From contig NZ_JACHIR010000001.1 in the NCBI RefSeq assembly GCF_014203355.1, positions 5,954,038-6,018,037 of the forward strand: DNA of 64,000 bases, read 5' to 3'. The translations under genes and the position numbers were made by a program. The stretch is from Kutzneria kofuensis (GTDB taxonomy: Bacteria > Actinomycetota > Actinomycetes > Mycobacteriales > Pseudonocardiaceae). How positions within the stretch are numbered: position 1 is the first letter of the stretch; each line of letters opens with the position of its first letter. Under the pieces are notes generated by a model, which ran no database searches, had not been told where the DNA came from, and worked only from the letters and a program-made list of their open reading frames with translations. Shown one piece after another: positions 1 through 9,326 of this stretch.

Positions 1-236
1 TGGATGAGGCCCTCGCCGCCGACGCCGAGCTCGTGCTGCTCGACAACTTCACCCCCGCGGAGTGCGCCGAGGCCTTCCGGCGCACCAAGGCCGCCGGCAC
101 CGGCACCCTGCTGGAGGCCTCCGGCGGCCTGACCCTGGACGTGGCCCGCGCCTACGCCGAGACCGGCGTCGACTACCTCTCCGTCGGCGGGCTCACGCAC
201 TCGTCCCCGGCGTTGGACCTGGGGCTGGACATGTGA
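1..236 (+). CDS. nadC: Nicotinate-nucleotide pyrophosphorylase (carboxylating), C-terminal fragment
   Basis: Partial: the gene enters from the left edge and stops at TGA 234-236; the reading frame begins at base 3. It converts quinolinate and PRPP to nicotinate mononucleotide in de novo NAD synthesis. The visible tail contains LLDNF, a glutamate in LLEASGG, and the ending ETGVDYLSVGGLTHS, which is the characteristic C-terminal beta-barrel of NadC/QPRTase where the phosphate-binding loop lies. The last residues (ALDLGLDM) match the usual family ending, so the C-terminus looks complete. Confidence 0.93.
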   Translation, partial: DEALAADAELVLLDNFTPAECAEAFRRTKAAGTGTLLEASGGLTLDVARAYAETGVDYLSVGGLTHSSPALDLGLDM

Positions 237-298
237 GGTTCGCGACCGGGCCAGCCAAGTCGTCCGGGGCTGGCCCCGCGCGGACCGCGCGGCAAAGA

Positions 299-304
299 TA
301 CTGT
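299..304 (+). promoter_or_regulatory. Putative -10 (TACTGT) of a leaderless promoter
   Basis: TACTGT lies exactly 6 bases before the GTG start of the ABC binding-protein gene. With the usual 6-8 base distance to the transcription start, the mRNA would begin at or next to the start codon. No convincing -35 was seen. Confidence 0.45.
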
Positions 305-310
305 CAGGGC

Positions 311-1846
311 GTGCGTCGACTCCTGCTTCCCGTCTCCCTGCTCACCGCCGCCGTGGTCGTGGCGGCGTGCACAGGCGAGCCGGCGCCGAGCCGACCGGGC
401 GGCACCGTCGACGACAACACGACCATGACCCTGGCCGACTCCGCCGAACCCAGCACCTTGAACCCCGTTCAGGGATTCGCGCCGCAGGGCGGCTCGCGGA
501 TGTACGACGGGCTCGTCGGTTACACCGCCGACCGCACCCTGCGGCCCGTGCTGGCCACCGAGTTGCCGCAGCCGTCGGCCGACGGCAGGTCGTGGACCGT
601 GAAGCTGCACCAGAAGGTGCGGTTCTCCGACGGCAGCCTGCTCACCGCCGCCGACGTCGTCACCGAGTACAACGCCGTGCTGAATCCCGCCGTGAAGTCG
701 CCGCTGCGGCCCGACTTCGACATGCTCACCGGCGTCACGGCCGTGGACGAGCTGACCGTCCGGTTCGACCTGGCGTTCCCGTTCCCGTCCTTCCCGACCC
801 GGCTGGTGCTGGGCATCGTCCCGCACACCGCGACGCCGGCCGACCCCCAGCCGCCCGGCACCGGCGCTTACGCCGTGACCACATGGGACAAGGGCAAGCA
901 GTTGGTGCTGGGGTTGAACAAGTACTACTACGGCGTGCCGCCGAAGGTCGTGAAGGTGACCGTCGCCTTCGTATCCGACGACGCCAAGCGGATCGAGCGG
1001 ATGCGCAACGGCGACTTCGACGGCATCGAGGTGCCGCCGGACGAGGCCGTCGCCGTGGCCAAGTTCGACGGCGTCAAGGTGATCACCGAGGACACCGCCG
1101 ACTACCGGGCCGTGACGCTGCCGTCGTCGAATCCCGTCACCGCCGACCGGTCCGTCCGGCTGGCGCTGAACTTCGCCGTCGACCGCAAGGACCTCATCGG
1201 CACCGCCCTCGGCGGCAAGGGGACTCCCGCCTACACCCCCATGCCCGATTCCCTGCCCGAGTTCGTCGATCCGCAGGCCACCTACCGTTTCGACCGCTCC
1301 GCCGCGGGCCGCATCCTCGACCAGGCCGGCTGGCTCGCCGGCACCGACGGCATCCGCTCCAAGGATGGTGTCCGCGCCGCCTTCACCGTGGGCTACCCCG
1401 CCGGGGACCTCGAACGCCGCGCCATCGCGCAAGCGTTTGCCAAGCAGCTGCGGGCCGTCGGCTTCGACGTCACCGCCACTCAGGACGCCGGCCCCGACGC
1501 CGTCCAGATCGTCTCCGGCGGCAACCCCTTCGACCCCGGCCTGGCCATCCGTTCCGTCCTTCGCACCGGCGGCTCCGCCAACACCACCGGCTACACCAAC
1601 CCCGGCGTCGACACCGCCCTCGACGCCGCCCACAAGGCCACCGACCCCGCCGCCCGTGCCACCGCCTTCCGCTCCGCCCAGCGTGCGTACATCGGCGACC
1701 CCAGCCTGGTGACCCTCGCCTTCGTCACCCACACCTACGCCATCCACGACAACTGGTCCGGTTCCGTTCCGATCACCGAGCCTTCCGTGCACGGCCCCCT
1801 GACCTGGGGCCCTTGGTGGAACATGGAGACCTGGACCGTTCGTTAG
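311..1846 (+). CDS. ABC transporter substrate-binding lipoprotein, family 5 (oligopeptide/nickel type)
   Basis: About 511 residues. GTG 311 was chosen because it gives a short signal peptide (RR, hydrophobic stretch LLPVSLLTAAVVV) ending in a lipobox VAAC with the lipid cysteine at residue 20, and because a -10-like hexamer sits 6 bases upstream. The mature part shows SBP_bac_5 features: an early SEPSTLNP-like segment (SAEPSTLNP), YDGLVGY, the VKLHQKVRFSDGS block, and a late FAVDRKDLI segment. It would capture peptides or a similar solute outside the membrane for an ABC importer. No permease or ATPase genes adjoin it, so its partners must be elsewhere or it acts as an orphan receptor. Confidence 0.85.
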   Translation: MRRLLLPVSLLTAAVVVAACTGEPAPSRPGGTVDDNTTMTLADSAEPSTLNPVQGFAPQGGSRMYDGLVGYTADRTLRPVLATELPQPSADGRSWTVKLHQKVRFSDGSLLTAADVVTEYNAVLNPAVKSPLRPDFDMLTGVTAVDELTVRFDLAFPFPSFPTRLVLGIVPHTATPADPQPPGTGAYAVTTWDKGKQLVLGLNKYYYGVPPKVVKVTVAFVSDDAKRIERMRNGDFDGIEVPPDEAVAVAKFDGVKVITEDTADYRAVTLPSSNPVTADRSVRLALNFAVDRKDLIGTALGGKGTPAYTPMPDSLPEFVDPQATYRFDRSAAGRILDQAGWLAGTDGIRSKDGVRAAFTVGYPAGDLERRAIAQAFAKQLRAVGFDVTATQDAGPDAVQIVSGGNPFDPGLAIRSVLRTGGSANTTGYTNPGVDTALDAAHKATDPAARATAFRSAQRAYIGDPSLVTLAFVTHTYAIHDNWSGSVPITEPSVHGPLTWGPWWNMETWTVR

Positions 1847-2110
1847 GAAATCGGTGGTTGTCTCCGCGGCCGACAATTCCCAGAGTGAGCCGTGTTGCGA
1901 ATACGCGCCGCCGCGGCCGGACGAAAGGATTGGGGCCGGAGAACACACACGCCGCTGTCCGATAGCAGAATTGCGAACTCGGGTGGGAAGGGCGATGTAG
2001 TGTGCGTGCTTTTGTGCCCCGCCCGCCCACCCCTCCCACTCGCCGGCGACCCCGGAAGGCTGAAGGCTTCGGGTGTCGCCAACCGGCCCGCATCGACCTC
2101 GGCGGGGCCG

Positions 2111-2140
2111 GCTGTGGACAACCCCCGAGTTGTCCACAGC
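2111..2140. promoter_or_regulatory. Convergent pair of DnaA-box sequences in a perfect 12-bp inverted repeat
   Basis: GCTGTGGACAAC (2111-2122) and its exact reverse complement (2129-2140) flank CCCCGA. Each arm contains TTGTCCACA (or its complement), the preferred DnaA box of high-GC actinobacteria. It could be a DnaA binding pair, or merely a stem-loop ending transcription of the upstream binding-protein gene. Confidence 0.6.
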
Positions 2141-2169
2141 CTTGCCGACCGGCTTGACAACGGGCTCGG

Positions 2170-2175
2170 TACCCT
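2170..2175 (+). promoter_or_regulatory. Putative -10 (TACCCT) for hisD, leaderless
   Basis: TACCCT ends 6 bases before the hisD ATG. No ribosome-binding site is present upstream of the ATG, in agreement with a leaderless mRNA. Confidence 0.45.
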
Positions 2176-2181
2176 GAGGCC

Positions 2182-3501
2182 ATGCTCAACCGCACCGACC
2201 TGCGTGGTCACGTCCCGTCCCCGGCTCAGCTGCGCGCCACCCTGCCGCGCGCCGAGGTCGACGTGGATGTGGTGCTCCATCAGGTGCGGCCGATGGTGGA
2301 GGCGGTGCGCGACCGGGGCGTGCCGGCGGTGCTGGAGTTCGCGGAGCGCTTCGACCGGATCAAGCCGGCGTCGATCCGGGTCCCGGCCGAGCGGATCACA
2401 CAGGCACTGAAGGACCTGGACCCGAAGGTCAGAGAGGCCCTCGACGAGTCGATCGCCCGTGCCCGGAAGGTGCACGCCGACCAGCGGCGCACGGACAAGA
2501 CCACCGAGGTGGTCCCGGGCGGCACGGTCACCGAGCGCTGGGTGCCGGTGGGCCGGGTCGGCCTGTACGCGCCGGGCGGCCTGGCGGTGTACCCGTCGAC
2601 CGTGGTGATGAACGTGGTGCCCGCACAGACGGCGGGCGTGGGCTCGCTGGTGGTGTGCTCGCCGCCGCAGGCCGAGCACGGCGGCCTGCCGCACCCGACG
2701 ATCCTGGCGGCGTGCGCGCTGCTGGACGTCGAAGAGGTGTGGGCGGTCGGCGGCGCGCAGGCGATCGCGCTGCTCACGTACGGGGGCGTGGACACCGACG
2801 GCGTGGAGCTGGCGGCGGTGGACATGATCACCGGCCCCGGCAACATCTACATGACCGCGGCCAAGCGGCTGCTCCGGGGCCTGGTGGGCATCGACTCGGA
2901 GGCCGGCCCGACGGAGATCGCGATCCTGGCCGACGACACGGCGGACCCGGCGCACGTGGCGGCCGACCTGATCAGCCAGGCCGAGCACGACACGCTGGCG
3001 GCCAGCGTCCTGGTCACCGACTCGGAGCGGCTGGCCGACGCGGTCGACGCCGAGCTGCACCGGCGGGTGGGCGCGACCAAGCACAGCGCCCGGGTGGCGG
3101 AGGCGTTGGCGGGCAGGCAGTCCGGGTGCATTCTTGTGTCCGATGTGGACGACGGGCTGAAGGTCGTCAACACCTACGCGGCCGAGCACCTGGAGATCCA
3201 GACGGCCGACGCCCGCGCGGTGGCGGCCCGGGTCACCAACGCGGGCGCGGTTTTCGTCGGCGCCTACGCGCCGGTCTCGCTCGGCGACTACTGCGCCGGC
3301 TCCAACCACGTGCTGCCCACCGCCGGCTGCGCCCGCCATTCCTCGGGCCTGTCCGTGCAGACCTTCCTGCGTGGCATCCACGTCATCGACTACAGCGAGG
3401 ACGCGTTGCGCGACGTCGCCGACAAGGTGGTCGCGCTGGCCAACGCCGAGGACCTGCCCGCTCACGGCCAAGCCGTCACCGCACGTTTCAAGGACGCCTG
3501 A
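2182..3501 (+). CDS. hisD: Histidinol dehydrogenase
   Basis: 439 residues, the usual family length. It is the zinc enzyme that oxidises L-histidinol to L-histidine with two NAD+, the last two steps of histidine synthesis, in the cytoplasm. Visible signatures are GPGNIY, GPTEI, the catalytic Glu-His pair in AEHLE (about residues 335-336), and GSNHVLPT (about 373-380). It opens the his cluster: the next gene, hisC, begins at the base after its TGA, so the two are surely cotranscribed. Confidence 0.97.
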   Translation: MLNRTDLRGHVPSPAQLRATLPRAEVDVDVVLHQVRPMVEAVRDRGVPAVLEFAERFDRIKPASIRVPAERITQALKDLDPKVREALDESIARARKVHADQRRTDKTTEVVPGGTVTERWVPVGRVGLYAPGGLAVYPSTVVMNVVPAQTAGVGSLVVCSPPQAEHGGLPHPTILAACALLDVEEVWAVGGAQAIALLTYGGVDTDGVELAAVDMITGPGNIYMTAAKRLLRGLVGIDSEAGPTEIAILADDTADPAHVAADLISQAEHDTLAASVLVTDSERLADAVDAELHRRVGATKHSARVAEALAGRQSGCILVSDVDDGLKVVNTYAAEHLEIQTADARAVAARVTNAGAVFVGAYAPVSLGDYCAGSNHVLPTAGCARHSSGLSVQTFLRGIHVIDYSEDALRDVADKVVALANAEDLPAHGQAVTARFKDA

Positions 3502-5203
<1,702 letters not shown>

Positions 5204-5204
<1 letters not shown>

Positions 5205-5368
5205 TGTCGCAGCACGAGCTGATCGCCGTCGGGCTGCTGGCGCTGGCCGGCTTCCTGATCGGCGGCGTCTACACGATGTGGAAGACGGCCAAGATCGCCG
5301 CGGCGGTGCTGGGCGTGCTCGCCCTGCTGGCCGCCGGCGGCGCGGTCGCCTGGTTCATGTCGACCTGA
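5204..5368 (+). CDS. Small two-helix membrane protein in the his operon
   Basis: 54 residues, not recognised by name. ATG 5204 overlaps the hisB TGA (GTGATG), so it is translated with hisB. The sequence is almost wholly hydrophobic: one helix at about residues 6-24 (AVGLLALAGFLIGG), a short polar turn with MWKTAKIA, and a second helix at about 31-51. No catalytic residues are seen. The tight coupling and regular codon use argue that it is real. Its last 14 bases overlap the end of the convergent kptA gene. Confidence 0.75.
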
Positions 5369-5885
5369 GATACCCGGCGGGTACGTGTCCGGTGAGCCAG
5401 ACTCCGTTGGCGCTCAACCGGAACACGTGCCCGTCGGCGTGCATGCGGCCGGCGTCGACCGCGAGCACGACGGGCTTGCCACGCCGCGAACCGACCCTGA
5501 CCGCCGTGGGGACATCGGGTGACAGGTGCACGTCGTGCCGGCTCATCGGCCGCAGCCCCTCGGCCATGATGGCGTCGAGGAACTTGGCGACGGTGCCGTG
5601 GTAGAGCGTGTCCGGCGGGGTCGCGACGGGCAGGTCGAGCTCGACCGGCACGGTGTGGCCCTGGCTGGCGCGGATCCGGGTGCCGGTCTCGTCGAAGGCG
5701 AAGCGGCGCTTGTCGTTGGTGGCGACGACGTGGTCGAGCTGCTCGCGGGTGATGCCGAGAGCGGCGATCAGGGCGTCGACGTCGGTCCAGCCGTCCGGGG
5801 AAAGTCGGATGCCGATCTCCGCGGGCGCGTGTCTGAGATGTCGCGACAGGCGCTTGGAGATCCGGATCATGGTCTTGTGGTTCAT
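5355..5885 (-). CDS. kptA: RNA 2'-phosphotransferase (Tpt1/KptA family)
   Basis: 176 residues, usual length. Family members transfer a 2'-phosphate from RNA to NAD+, giving ADP-ribose 1'',2''-cyclic phosphate; the bacterial role is unsettled. Seen: SKRLSRHLRH (first catalytic Arg/His block), KRRF, RASQGH, LYHGT and SRHDVHLS, which together carry the conserved Arg-His-Arg-Arg set. It is monocistronic and convergent with the his operon, overlapping the small membrane protein gene by 14 bases. Confidence 0.93.
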   Translation of the reverse strand: MNHKTMIRISKRLSRHLRHAPAEIGIRLSPDGWTDVDALIAALGITREQLDHVVATNDKRRFAFDETGTRIRASQGHTVPVELDLPVATPPDTLYHGTVAKFLDAIMAEGLRPMSRHDVHLSPDVPTAVRVGSRRGKPVVLAVDAGRMHADGHVFRLSANGVWLTGHVPAGYLRST

Positions 5886-5930
5886 GTGGCGGCAGTGTGC
5901 GCCGCCCGGGTCGCGGCCGTCCAGCGGAAT

Positions 5931-6830
5931 TCAGCCGGCCAGGTCGAGCTCGTTCATCACGTGGTCGGCGAGCAGCACGTCGGTGCCGGCCAGGCCGGTC
6001 GAGCAGAACAGGGTGATCTGGCCCTCGCTGATCCGGCCGGGCAGGTCGCCGTCGATGATGCCGCCCAGGTGGGCCAGCTTGCGGCCGGTGAAGAACGGGT
6101 TGCCGTAGGCGGCGGCCTGCGCGGGCGAGTCGCTGGCCACGATCGCGGCCACGCTGGCCAGCTCGGGCGGGAGTTCGCTGGCGCCGCGCAGCTTCGGTCC
6201 GATGGTGTTGACGTGGCAGCCGGGGGCGAACGCGGTCGCCGGCAGCACCGGCCGGGCCGACTTGGTTGCCACCAGAACCACGTCGGCGTCCCGCACGGCC
6301 TCGACGGAGTCGGCCAGGTCGATGGCGTTCAACCCGAGCTCGTCCCGGGCCCGCGCGGCGAACTTGGCCCTGTTCGCCGGAGTCGGCGAGCTGACACGGA
6401 CCTCGCTGAAGGTGCGAACGGAGCAGGCGGCCCACAGCTGCGCCCACGACTGCGTGCCGGAACCGATGACCGCACACACCGAGGCGTCGTGCTTGGCCAG
6501 CGCGTCGACGGCCGCGCCGCCGAGCGCGCCGGTGCGCAGCGCACCCAGTGCGGTGCCGACGACCACGCCGCGCAGCGAGCCCTTGTTGTCCCACACGGCA
6601 ACCAGCTGGTCGGCGTGCCCGGGCCACAGGCCGTAGCAGCGGAAACCCACGGTGCCGGAAGCATTTCCGCCGACAGTGAACACGAGTTCCGTTGAGCCGA
6701 CGTCGATCCCGGTGCGCGGCGGGGCCTTGAGCGTGCCGCGGTAGGCGTCCACGAGGGCGTCTCGGGAAACGCGGACGGCCGCCCCGGCAAGCAGGGTGGC
6801 GCGCACGTCGGCGTCCGAGATGACCTTCAC
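5931..6830 (-). CDS. Ornithine cyclodeaminase / mu-crystallin family protein
   Basis: 299 residues, GTG start. The Rossmann fold is marked by VIGSGTQSWAQ (glycines near 123-125), preceded by the family segment ALGALRTGA (about 95-101), and followed by DADVVLVATKSARPVL and HVNTIGP. Relatives are NAD(P)-dependent ornithine cyclodeaminase, alanine dehydrogenase, ketimine reductases and siderophore or antibiotic precursor enzymes. The substrate cannot be told from sequence. It stands alone between kptA and soxR. A CAGACT hexamer 6 bases before the start may be a leaderless -10. Confidence 0.85.
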   Translation of the reverse strand: MKVISDADVRATLLAGAAVRVSRDALVDAYRGTLKAPPRTGIDVGSTELVFTVGGNASGTVGFRCYGLWPGHADQLVAVWDNKGSLRGVVVGTALGALRTGALGGAAVDALAKHDASVCAVIGSGTQSWAQLWAACSVRTFSEVRVSSPTPANRAKFAARARDELGLNAIDLADSVEAVRDADVVLVATKSARPVLPATAFAPGCHVNTIGPKLRGASELPPELASVAAIVASDSPAQAAAYGNPFFTGRKLAHLGGIIDGDLPGRISEGQITLFCSTGLAGTDVLLADHVMNELDLAG

Positions 6831-6928
6831 GTGTCCAGTCTGCGACTGCCGGCACCCGCCTTCAAGCAGGCGCGGTCAGCTGCATCCTTATGGCGCAACG
6901 GTGATCACTGTGTGGTGGGCGCGACCAC

Positions 6929-7393
6929 TCAGTCGATACCTCCCTCGGCGGCAGCGCGCAGGCGGGGCGCTCCCGGACCGTAGTCGGCCATCCGATCCTC
7001 GGCGTTGACCAGCGTGCACACCCGCAGCGACAGGCAGCCGCAGCCCACGCATCCCTCCAACTTGTCGCGAAGTCGTTGCAGGGAGTCGATTCTGGCCTCC
7101 AGCTCGGTCTTCCACTCCCGCGACAGTCGCGCCCAGTCCGCCTTGGTCGGCGTGCGCTGCTCGGGCAGCGTCGCCAGTGCGGCCCCGATGTCCTCCAGGC
7201 TGAGTCCGACCCGTTGCGCCGTGCGGATGAACGCCAGCCGGCGAAGCACCGAGCGCGGGTAACGGCGCTGGTTGCCGGCCGTGCGCTCGGCGGCGATCAG
7301 GCCGCGTTCCTCGTAGAACCGCAATGCGGTCTGCGCGACTCCGCTGCGTTCGGACACCTGGCCGATGGACAGCCAGTCGGGGAGTTTCACCAC
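6929..7393 (-). CDS. soxR: Redox-sensing MerR-family activator SoxR
   Basis: 154 residues. Winged-helix MerR domain at about 8-75 (LSIGQVSERSGVA, LRFYEERGLI, RRYPRSVLRRL), dimer helix about 80-113, and a [2Fe-2S] cluster motif C-x2-C-x-C-x5-C with Cys 115, 118, 120 and 126. This cysteine spacing is diagnostic of SoxR. In actinomycetes SoxR responds to redox-active metabolites rather than superoxide. Two consecutive GTG codons (7393, 7390) can start it. The promoter carries a SoxR-box-like palindrome, so autoregulation is likely. Confidence 0.94.
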   Translation of the reverse strand: MVKLPDWLSIGQVSERSGVAQTALRFYEERGLIAAERTAGNQRRYPRSVLRRLAFIRTAQRVGLSLEDIGAALATLPEQRTPTKADWARLSREWKTELEARIDSLQRLRDKLEGCVGCGCLSLRVCTLVNAEDRMADYGPGAPRLRAAAEGGID

Positions 7394-7399
7394 CCGTTG

Positions 7400-7430
7400 A
7401 GCCTAACCTGGAGTTAACTCGAACGCTCAC
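7400..7430 (-). promoter_or_regulatory. SoxR box in a 19-bp-spacer MerR-type promoter
   Basis: CCTGGAGTTAACTCGAAC (7407-7424) resembles the classical SoxR operator CCTCAAGTTAACTTGAGG, with the TTAA centre and most flanking bases kept. On the minus strand a -10 TAGGCT (7405-7400) and a weak -35 GTGAGC (7430-7425) are 19 bp apart, the long spacer typical of MerR-family targets, with the palindrome filling the spacer. Six bases separate the -10 from the soxR GTG. Confidence 0.6.
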
Positions 7431-8428
7431 ACGCCTCGCTGTTGTGACACCATGACGAGCCGATCGGGTCGCTCCACCACCGCAATGCTCGGCCGCACCC
7501 GCCCGAGAGTCGGCAGCAGCTGCCAACGCGCCGCGATCGTGGCGACCGCGACCGTCAACTCCGTCCACAGGAACGCGCCGCGGTCGTCGCACCCGAACGG
7601 CACGAACGCGCCCCGCGGCAGGTGCGCGCAGCGGTCCGCCCGCCAGCGGTCCGGATCGAACGCGTCCGGATTCTCGTACAGCTCGGCATCCCGGTGCAGC
7701 GAATGCGGCCGCAGCAGCAGTTCCGCGCCGGGGGCCAGCCGGATTCCGCCCAGCCGAACGGGTTTCACCACCGTGCGCATCACCAGCAACACCGGATGCA
7801 GGCGCACCACCTCGCTCACAACGCGTCGGGTGTAGCGGAGGTTCGCCACGTCCGTTGCGGTGACACGGCGGCCCGCGAGGACCGTGTCCACCTCGGCGTG
7901 CAACCGGGCCAGTGCGTGCGGATGCGAGGCCAACTCGTGCCACGTCCAGGCCAGCGTCGCCGCCACCAACGCCGCCAGGCAGCCGCGGCCCGGCTCCGTC
8001 GTCGGAAAGAACCGTTGCATCAGCAAGGTGATCGTCGACGGGCAGGAGATCGGTCCGCGGTCCACCGGCTCGTATCGCGCCATCGCCGAGTTCACGTCCA
8101 GCTCCGCGCCGGGCCGCCAGTGCTCGGTCAGCCGCCGCGTCCGCTCGGCGACGGTCGCGACGCGCCCGGTCAGGTCGCCCTCGGTGGGCCGGCGGCCCCG
8201 GTCGGCGCCGCTGTCGTACCGCTTCGGGTCGGTGATCAGCACGGACCGGACCAGTTCGGGCGCGGTGACCGCGTGCACCAGCCGCGGCCCGATGTAGAGC
8301 TCGGTCATGCCGGGTCGGCCGCCGGCCGCCAGCGAACCGAGGAAACCCAGCGGATCACCGGCGACAGCTGCCTCCATGTGTCCCATCCTGATGACGCCCA
8401 TCGGCGGCGGCAATCGTCGGCCGGACAC
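7427..8428 (-). CDS. Cytochrome P450-like protein lacking the heme cysteine
   Basis: 333 residues, some 70-100 shorter than a normal P450. Recognisable: proline-rich N-terminus, DPLGFL, the K-helix ExxR as EVVR (Glu206, Arg209), and FDPDRW (about 257-262). In the heme-binding loop, FVPFGCDDRGA (275-285), the Arg aligns but the ligand cysteine is Ala285. The I-helix acid-threonine pair is missing and the region between the B and C helices is shortened. From memory it resembles the terpene-hydroxylase CYP170-type group. The frame is open throughout, so it is either a recent in-frame pseudogene or a non-catalytic scaffold. soxR lies 33 bases downstream. Confidence 0.7.
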   Translation of the reverse strand: MSGRRLPPPMGVIRMGHMEAAVAGDPLGFLGSLAAGGRPGMTELYIGPRLVHAVTAPELVRSVLITDPKRYDSGADRGRRPTEGDLTGRVATVAERTRRLTEHWRPGAELDVNSAMARYEPVDRGPISCPSTITLLMQRFFPTTEPGRGCLAALVAATLAWTWHELASHPHALARLHAEVDTVLAGRRVTATDVANLRYTRRVVSEVVRLHPVLLVMRTVVKPVRLGGIRLAPGAELLLRPHSLHRDAELYENPDAFDPDRWRADRCAHLPRGAFVPFGCDDRGAFLWTELTVAVATIAARWQLLPTLGRVRPSIAVVERPDRLVMVSQQRGV

Positions 8429-8545
8429 GATGCCCGTCCCGGCCCCGTATCTTCCGACCAGTTCACCGGTTGTCCGGGCAGCCGGGGCCTACAGTCGAGT
8501 CGGAGCGGCGGTCCGGACCCGGTTCCGCGTTACGTGCAGCCCTGC

Positions 8546-8565
8546 AAACCGTTACGCAACGGTTT
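8546..8565. promoter_or_regulatory. Perfect 8-bp palindrome upstream of the orphan LuxR regulator
   Basis: AAACCGTTACGCAACGGTTT: arms AAACCGTT and AACGGTTT around four bases, 33 bases before the ATG. Position and symmetry suggest an operator; the bound protein is unknown. Confidence 0.5.
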
Positions 8566-8598
8566 TCATTCAGCCGGTCGACCCGCACAATCACGGGT

Positions 8599-9261
8599 AT
8601 GAACCAAGCGATCACCGTGGGAGTCGTCGACTCCGAGGCGCTGGTGCGCGGCGGCATCCGCCGCGTCCTCGAACAGGCGCCGGACGTGCGGGTCGTGGCC
8701 GAGGCCGCCAGTGGGCCGGGGGCCGTCGAACTCGTGCGCAAGCACCTGCCCAGAGTGCTGCTGATGGACGTCCGGATGCCTGGCATGGACGGGCTGGCCG
8801 CGACCGAGCAGGTCCGGGCGCTGTCCCCGGCCACCGCTGTGGTGCTGCTGACCTCGGTAGCCGACGACAGCCACATCCGGCGGGCGCTGCGGGCCGGGGC
8901 CACCGGCTTCCTGCTCAAGGACGGCAGTCCCCGGGAGCTCGTCACCGCCGTACGAGCCGTCGCCGCCGGCGAGGCCATGCTGTCGCCGGCGATCACGCGG
9001 CGGGTGCTCGACCGGATCGTCGACATCGACCCCGAGCCGGTGGAGCGGGCCCGGACCCTCGTCAACCACCTCACCGGCCGCGAACGCGAGGTGCTCGGCC
9101 TGCTCGCGCAGGGCATGGGCAACCTCCAGATCGCGCGCAAGCTCTACCTCAGCGAGGGGGCGGTCAAGGCGCACGTCAGCCGCCTGCTCACCAAGCTCAG
9201 CTGCGACAACCGGGTGCAGGCCGCCATCCTCGCGCACAACGCCCGCCTCGTCAGCGCCTGA
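8599..9261 (+). CDS. NarL/FixJ-type response regulator, orphan
   Basis: 220 residues. Receiver domain at about 4-120 with phospho-acceptor Asp57 in LLMDVRMPGMDG, Thr85 and Lys107 in GFLLKDG; one of the two usual N-terminal acidic residues is replaced (DSE). LuxR-type helix-turn-helix at about 155-215 (LTGREREVLGLLAQG, SEGAVKAHVSRLLTKL). ATG 8599 fits the family N-terminus. No sensor kinase adjoins it. It converges on the large ATPase-LuxR gene, with a stem-loop between them. Confidence 0.88.
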   Translation: MNQAITVGVVDSEALVRGGIRRVLEQAPDVRVVAEAASGPGAVELVRKHLPRVLLMDVRMPGMDGLAATEQVRALSPATAVVLLTSVADDSHIRRALRAGATGFLLKDGSPRELVTAVRAVAAGEAMLSPAITRRVLDRIVDIDPEPVERARTLVNHLTGREREVLGLLAQGMGNLQIARKLYLSEGAVKAHVSRLLTKLSCDNRVQAAILAHNARLVSA

Positions 9262-9273
9262 CGGAAAGCGGCT

Positions 9274-9299
9274 TCCGGCGGCATCCGCCGCCCGCCGGA
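9274..9299. terminator. Stem-loop between two convergent regulator genes
   Basis: TCCGGCGG and CCGCCGGA form a perfect 8-bp stem around a 10-base loop in the 65 bases between the two stop codons. Probably a shared terminator; no T-run follows. Confidence 0.45.
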
Positions 9300-9326
9300 C
9301 CCACCCGTCGATCCGCGCCGGCATGT

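Larger units (their letters stand above)
1847..2181 (+). other. Intergenic region between the binding protein and hisD
   Basis: 335 bases with no supportable gene. It holds a perfect 12-bp inverted repeat containing two DnaA-box sequences (2111-2140), a TTGACA at 2154-2159 that is too close to the downstream hexamer to be its -35, and a TACCCT hexamer 6 bases before hisD. The rest (1847-2100) shows nothing I can name. Confidence 0.6.

Noticed and set aside
2154-2175. TTGACA 2154-2159 as the -35 of the hisD promoter
   Set aside because: Only 10 bases separate it from the TACCCT hexamer, too short for a normal sigma-70 promoter.
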